Assembly: GCF_001613365.1 (NCBI RefSeq)
Contig: NZ_BDCF01000070.1
Location: forward strand, 1 to 32,653
Source of the DNA: Nocardia xishanensis NBRC 101358
Lineage (GTDB): Bacteria; Actinomycetota; Actinomycetes; Mycobacteriales; Mycobacteriaceae
Reading direction: 5' to 3'
Length of the DNA: 32,653 bases
The notes under the pieces are model-generated. The model saw nothing but the letters and a program-made list of their open reading frames with translations. It searched no databases and was not told where the DNA came from. Below are positions 29,417-32,653 of this stretch, one piece after another. The translations under genes were made by a program, and so were the position numbers. Position 1 is the first letter of the stretch; each line of letters opens with the position of its first letter.

Positions 29417-30193
29417 TCAGCGGTTGGGCGGGCGGACGTTCAGCGGTTCGCCGTCGAAGAGGACGGTCATGAAGCCGCTCTCGCTGTTCTCGTTCTGCAC
29501 GTAGATCTGCAGGTAGGGCTGCGCGTTCTTCTTGGCCTCACGCTCGATGCTCACGTGCGAGATCGGGCTGCCTGGCAGCAGCAGCGACTGCGGGGCTCCC
29601 GCGAGCAGGCGCGCGAGCACGGGCAGGTCGATGGCGCCCATGTCGACGGTCGGAGTGTCGGGTTTGCGCGAGGACGGGTTGCCGAACAGCGAGAAATCGC
29701 CGTCGAAGTGGTAGTAGACGGACTTGCCGTTCTCGTTGCGATAGAAGAGCGCGTAGCCCGGATACACGGTGACGTCGTCGGCGATCGTCTCGCCGAACTC
29801 GGCGCGGTACCGGTCGATGAAATAGGCCAGGCCCGCACCCGTGGTCAGGTCGGGCAGCGGGTCGGCGGCGGCCCGGTCGACCGTGCTGTGCGCTACGCAG
29901 CCGACCAGCCCGCCCGCGACGAGGGCAGCGGTCAGGATCGCCGCGGGAATCCAGCGCGTCCGGCCGCGGCCGCCGCGCACCACGGGCGCGTCGACCATTT
30001 CGCCGGGGATCTGCAGGTCGTCGATCAGCTTGTCGAGTTCGCCGAAAGACTTGGCGCGCATCGCTGTTGCGGTGCGGGCGGCGTGCTCGGACGCGGTCAG
30101 CTGGCCGTCGGCGAGCGCGGCGTCCAGCAGTCCGCAGACGTCGGCGCGATCGCTGTCGCCTGCCCGCAGCCGGTCGTGGTTCGACGCCATCAT
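29417..30193 (-). CDS. DUF1707 membrane protein (second of pair)
   Basis: This 258-aa protein has an N-terminal DUF1707 domain (residues ~12-61: DSDRADVCGLLDAALADGQL followed by TASEHAARTATAMRAKSFGE) and a single membrane helix at ~81-101 (WIPAAILTAALVAGGLVGCV). An extracytoplasmic C-terminal domain follows (AYFIDRYRAEFGETIADDVT, then VYYHFDGDFSLFG). The function is unknown; DUF1707 proteins are common small actinobacterial membrane proteins. The start overlaps the upstream stop by four bases (ATGA at 30190-30193), with a second ATG directly after. It matches the Rv0048c position next to ino1 in mycobacteria, here duplicated. Confidence 0.85.
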   Translation of the reverse strand: MMASNHDRLRAGDSDRADVCGLLDAALADGQLTASEHAARTATAMRAKSFGELDKLIDDLQIPGEMVDAPVVRGGRGRTRWIPAAILTAALVAGGLVGCVAHSTVDRAAADPLPDLTTGAGLAYFIDRYRAEFGETIADDVTVYPGYALFYRNENGKSVYYHFDGDFSLFGNPSSRKPDTPTVDMGAIDLPVLARLLAGAPQSLLLPGSPISHVSIEREAKKNAQPYLQIYVQNENSESGFMTVLFDGEPLNVRPPNR

Positions 30194-31272
30194 CCGACCT
30201 CCCTGACCTTCAGCACCTCGCCGGACGGCGAGATCAGGACGCTGCCGTGCTGGCTGCGATCGTTGCGAACGCGAATCTCGACGAGGGGCCTTCCGTTGCC
30301 CGCGGTGGAAGAGTCGGCGGAGACCTCGATGGAGTCGACGACACCGCCCGGCACTTTGGTCATCGCTGGCGCCGTGGCGAGCACCGCGCCGATGGCCTCG
30401 ACGTTCAGCGTGGCCAGGTCCACCGACCGCGTGTCCGGCCTGCGCGTGGTGATCAGATTGTCGTGCTGGGTGAATCCACCCCAGTAGTCCCAGTCGACCG
30501 ACCACTGCGACCCCTCCGGCGCGATGCGCTGCACCGTCGCGAAATCCTTGTGCAGCCACAGCTCGTCGACGAGGGTGTCGCCGAACTTCTCCCGGTACTT
30601 GTCGCGGTAGAGCGTCATCCCCGCGACGGTGTACAGCTCGGGCCTCGGCAGCACCAGCGGCTGCACCGTGCCCAGCTCGACCGGGACGGCCCGCGCGGGG
30701 ACCGCACGATCGTCGCGCCCCGCGGCGAAATACCCTGCGCAGACACCGAGCACGGCCACCGCGGCCACCGCGACACGGAACCACAGGTTCCGGCGCGAAC
30801 GCGGCGGGCTCGGCGGCGCCGCCGCGGCGACGCGTTGCACGTCGGCCACCAGTTCACCCAGCTCACCCAGGGTTGTGGCCTCGGAAGCCAGCTCGGTGAG
30901 CGCCTCGTGCTCGTCCGCGTCGAGCTGCCCTTCGCCGTGCGCGTCGTCGAGCACCCGAATCGTGTTGGCGCGATCGGCATTCCGCGCCCTGGTGTGGTCC
31001 GGATAACTCGCACGGCTCCGGGTCCGCCGCAAAGGTTTCCGCGACTTCTCCGACCCGCCCGGCATCAGATCGCGCGCGGCGGCCGGAACCTGTAGATCGC
31101 TCGTCAACCGCGCCAGCTCCCCAACGGTCTTGGCGCTCCCCGCTTTCGCCGTCCGCTCGCGATACTCGTCTGCCCCGAGCTGGCCCTCCGCGTAGGCCGC
31201 ATCCAGCAGACCGCATGCATTCACGCGGTCCAGATCACGCGCTCGCATGCGCCCGTTGCTACCGGTGGACAC
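30190..31272 (-). CDS. DUF1707 membrane protein with two DUF1707 domains (first of pair)
   Basis: This 360-aa protein has two DUF1707 domains in tandem, at residues ~9-61 (ARDLDRVNACGLLDAAYAEG) and ~95-146 (RNADRANTIRVLDDAHGEGQ). A Pro/Arg linker and one membrane helix (~164-185) follow. The extracytoplasmic domain (GMTLYRDKYREKFGDTLVDE, then SVDWDYWGGFTQHDNLIT) resembles that of the downstream protein. The two genes overlap by four bases and look like a duplication. The GTG at 31272 has no ribosome-binding site, but a -10-like TACGAT (31279-31284, minus strand) lies 6 bases upstream, which suggests a leaderless mRNA. ATG 31248 is an alternative start. Confidence 0.83.
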   Translation of the reverse strand: MSTGSNGRMRARDLDRVNACGLLDAAYAEGQLGADEYRERTAKAGSAKTVGELARLTSDLQVPAAARDLMPGGSEKSRKPLRRTRSRASYPDHTRARNADRANTIRVLDDAHGEGQLDADEHEALTELASEATTLGELGELVADVQRVAAAAPPSPPRSRRNLWFRVAVAAVAVLGVCAGYFAAGRDDRAVPARAVPVELGTVQPLVLPRPELYTVAGMTLYRDKYREKFGDTLVDELWLHKDFATVQRIAPEGSQWSVDWDYWGGFTQHDNLITTRRPDTRSVDLATLNVEAIGAVLATAPAMTKVPGGVVDSIEVSADSSTAGNGRPLVEIRVRNDRSQHGSVLISPSGEVLKVREVG

Positions 31273-31587
31273 ACACGAATCGTAAACAGAACATGCCCAC
31301 GGAGAACGGTTCCCGCGAAACCGAGCGAATCGGAGACGCGCACGTCATCGATACGTGCACGTCGCCTCGGAAATACGGAGCGCCCCTGTCACGAACCGAG
31401 GGCGTCTCGGGCCTCGGCAAGACCCCTGGACAACATCGAAACGGATCGCCTTGTCCTGAACCACTGCACGAACAACACATGCCGAGCGAAGCGAAGCGAC
31501 TTGTGCAATAAATGTCACGGATCTGCGCCACGCACGGACTGGACAAGTCGAGCGGAGCAAGGCGTCGCCGCTCGGCGACGTGTTGAT
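31273..31587. repeat. Degenerate repeat region
   Basis: I see no gene here. Parts match the 109-bp unit that follows. Near 31352-31395 is a degraded copy of its first half (ggagcgcccc, then cgaaccga). Near 31535-31565 is a degraded copy of its second half (gtcgagcggagcaaggcgtc). This suggests older, diverged copies of the tandem repeat. Confidence 0.45.
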
Positions 31588-31799
31588 AGGTGCAGGTCGA
31601 CCCGGGAAGCGGAGCGCCCCGAGTCGCGAACCGGCGCCTGGTGCGGGCGAGGTAAGCCGAGCGGAGCGAGGCGTCCTCGCCCCCCGAAACTTTGAAAGGT
31701 GCAGGTCGACCCGGGAAGCGGAGCGCCCCGGGTCGCGAACCGACGCTTGGTGCGGGCGAGGTAAGCCGAGCGGAGCGAGGCGTCCTCGCCCGCACCCCG
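31588..31799. repeat. Two near-identical 109-bp tandem repeats with hairpins
   Basis: Copy 1 starts at 31588 and copy 2 at 31697, both with AGGTGCAGGTCGACCCGGGA. They remain nearly identical for ~95 bases. Each unit contains CGACCCGGG paired with CCCGGGTCG (copy 2: 31707-31715 and 31727-31735). In copy 2, GGTGCGGGCGAGG (31749-31761) also pairs with CCTCGCCCGCACC (31784-31796). The block ends just before the DUF5318 promoter. Confidence 0.75.
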
Positions 31800-31800
31800 C

Positions 31801-31806
31801 TACTCT
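31801..31806 (+). promoter_or_regulatory. Putative -10 element of the DUF5318 gene (leaderless)
   Basis: TACTCT ends 7 bases before the GTG start codon and no ribosome-binding site is present, so the mRNA probably begins at the start codon. Confidence 0.45.
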
Positions 31807-31813
31807 GGTTGGC

Positions 31814-32233
31814 GTGCGAATTCAGCGGCAGGTAGTCGACTACGCGCTCCGGCGCCGGTCGCTGCTGGCTGACGTCTATGCGGGCCGGGTCGATGTCGCC
31901 GAGGTATGTGATGCAAATCCCTATCTGCTGCGTGCGGCGAAGTTCCACGGTCGGGGGAGCGAGGTCACGTGCCCTATCTGCCGGAAAGAACAGCTCACCC
32001 TCGTATCCTGGGTCTACGGCGACGGCCTCGGGCCGGTGGCTGGATCGGCTCGCACACCCGAGGAGCTGATGCGCCTCGCCGAGACTCGCGAGGAGTTCTC
32101 GGTGCATGTCGTCGAGGTATGCCGGACCTGCAGCTGGAATCATCTGGTGCAGTCCTATGTGCTCGGCAATGCCCCGGCTCCCACGCGTCGCCGCACGGGT
32201 ACGCGAGCGAACCGACGTACCGCCGCCGAGTGA
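31814..32233 (+). CDS. DUF5318 family protein, zinc-ribbon-like
   Basis: This 139-aa protein of a Mycobacteriales family is found next to ponA1 (Rv0049 position). An N-terminal helical part (QVVDYALRRRSLLADVYAGR, DVAEVCDANPYLLRAAKF) is followed by four cysteines in two CxxC pairs: Cys53/Cys56 in VTCPICRK and Cys103/Cys106 in EVCRTCSWNHL. These would bind one zinc. The tail is Arg-rich. No membrane segment is present. The GTG at 31814 is chosen because a -10-like TACTCT lies 7 bases upstream and the frame further upstream only reads through the tandem repeats. The role is unknown. The ponA1 gene follows after ~110 bases in the same direction, and the two are conserved neighbours. Confidence 0.88.
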   Translation: MRIQRQVVDYALRRRSLLADVYAGRVDVAEVCDANPYLLRAAKFHGRGSEVTCPICRKEQLTLVSWVYGDGLGPVAGSARTPEELMRLAETREEFSVHVVEVCRTCSWNHLVQSYVLGNAPAPTRRRTGTRANRRTAAE

Positions 32234-32345
32234 TGTGCCTGGTCATCTGCCTGTCGGGTGACTCGCGGAGCCTGCACGTGTCCGCCGCGGTGCCCGTGAC
32301 CGCACCGAGCCAGCCTGACCGATACGAGTTATGGAGATCTTGTCA

Positions 32346-32653
32346 GTGAATTCGCCCTACGAGACTTCCCCCTACGGCGATGAACCGCACGGCGGCCGTA
32401 CTCAGCGAAGTTCACAACCATCTCCGAACCCGGCTCCAGGCCAGCGCCAAGCGCCCCCACCCGGTTTCCGTCCGCTACCGCCGCCGGGCGGTCCGCGCCC
32501 TGGTGGCCCGCAGGGCGGCCCGCGTCCCGGTGGCCCCCAGGGCGGACCCAACGGTGATCCGCGCGGTCAGCAGCCGCCGCATCGTCCCGGACCGCCGCAG
32601 GGGCGTCCCCCGCAGGGACGCCCCCCGCAAGGACGTCCGCCGCAAGGTCGCCC
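32346..32653 (+). CDS. ponA1: Class A penicillin-binding protein PonA1, N-terminal part (truncated by window)
   Basis: Only the first ~102 codons are in the window. They encode a Pro/Gly/Gln/Arg-rich cytoplasmic tail: NSPYETSPYGDEPHGGRTQR, repeated PRPGGPQGG, then several PPQGR units up to the edge. Such a disordered tail precedes the membrane anchor in PonA1-type enzymes, and the DUF5318-ponA1 order next to ino1 is conserved in Mycobacteriales. The catalytic domains are outside the window, so the call rests on context. The GTG at 32346 is preferred because GGAG lies 9 bases upstream; an in-frame ATG at 32331 would contain that site. Confidence 0.72.
   Translation, partial: MNSPYETSPYGDEPHGGRTQRSSQPSPNPAPGQRQAPPPGFRPLPPPGGPRPGGPQGGPRPGGPQGGPNGDPRGQQPPHRPGPPQGRPPQGRPPQGRPPQGR

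Noticed and set aside
31588..31799. CRISPR array
   Set aside because: The units are 109 bp and adjacent with no variable spacers. There are only two good copies, and no cas genes are present in the window.
31259..32143. 294-aa minus frame across the tandem repeats and DUF5318
   Set aside because: Its internal repetition simply mirrors the DNA repeats, and it overlaps the well-supported DUF5318 gene.
1..32653. tRNA or rRNA genes
   Set aside because: I saw no cloverleaf with a conserved T-loop (GGTTCGAATCC-like) or rRNA signature on either strand. The TTCGAAC-type strings near 26640 are short tandem repeats.

Overview
This is a GC-rich actinobacterial chromosome segment, most likely from Nocardia or a close relative in the Mycobacteriales. 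The best evidence is the right end. There ino1, a PadR regulator, DUF1707 membrane proteins, a DUF5318 protein and the start of a class A penicillin-binding protein lie in the order known around ino1-ponA1 of Mycobacterium tuberculosis. An F420-type luciferase-like oxidoreductase, MenC, a TIGR04338/DUF2786 pair and several apparently leaderless genes fit the same group.

Layout. (1) 1-4449, + strand: a tightly overlapping operon of four genes. These are an unknown protein cut by the window edge, an unknown 327-aa protein, a TPR protein and a CHAT-domain (caspase-like) protease with an intact His/Cys dyad. It is the best candidate for an uncharacterised system. (2) 4529-5154, +: a HigB/HigA-type toxin-antitoxin pair directly behind it, then a convergent hairpin. 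(3) 5186-9090, -: a histidine-rich internally duplicated protein, a polar amino-acid ABC importer (ATPase plus a fused lipoprotein-permease) and a luciferase-like oxidoreductase. (4) 9091-13093: a region of gene decay. It has a frameshifted SEC-C protein, a frameshifted small ORF, a hypothetical protein, a structured non-coding stretch with a possible 19-aa peptide gene, a truncated membrane-protein fragment, a Tn3-family transposase remnant and two copies of a ~39-bp repeat.

(5) 13094-22781: a UgpC/MsiK-type sugar ATPase; a divergent HxlR regulator and thiolase; a small membrane protein; MenC; the TIGR04338 metallohydrolase and DUF2786 genes; then an LpqY-SugA-SugB-like sugar importer that has no ATPase of its own next to it. 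(6) 22782-26632: a 93-bp interrupted palindrome, a class A PBP and two tandem GyrI-like effector-binding proteins. (7) 26868-32653: a TetR regulator, ino1 coupled to padR, two overlapping DUF1707 genes, a block of 109-bp hairpin-forming tandem repeats, DUF5318 and the start of ponA1.

Two functional links can be inferred. The sugar ATPase at 13.1 kb could energise the LpqY-SugAB importer 6 kb away. Cell-envelope functions (inositol-1-phosphate synthesis, two class A PBPs) cluster at the right end. All names come from reading motifs and remembered family features; no database search was run.
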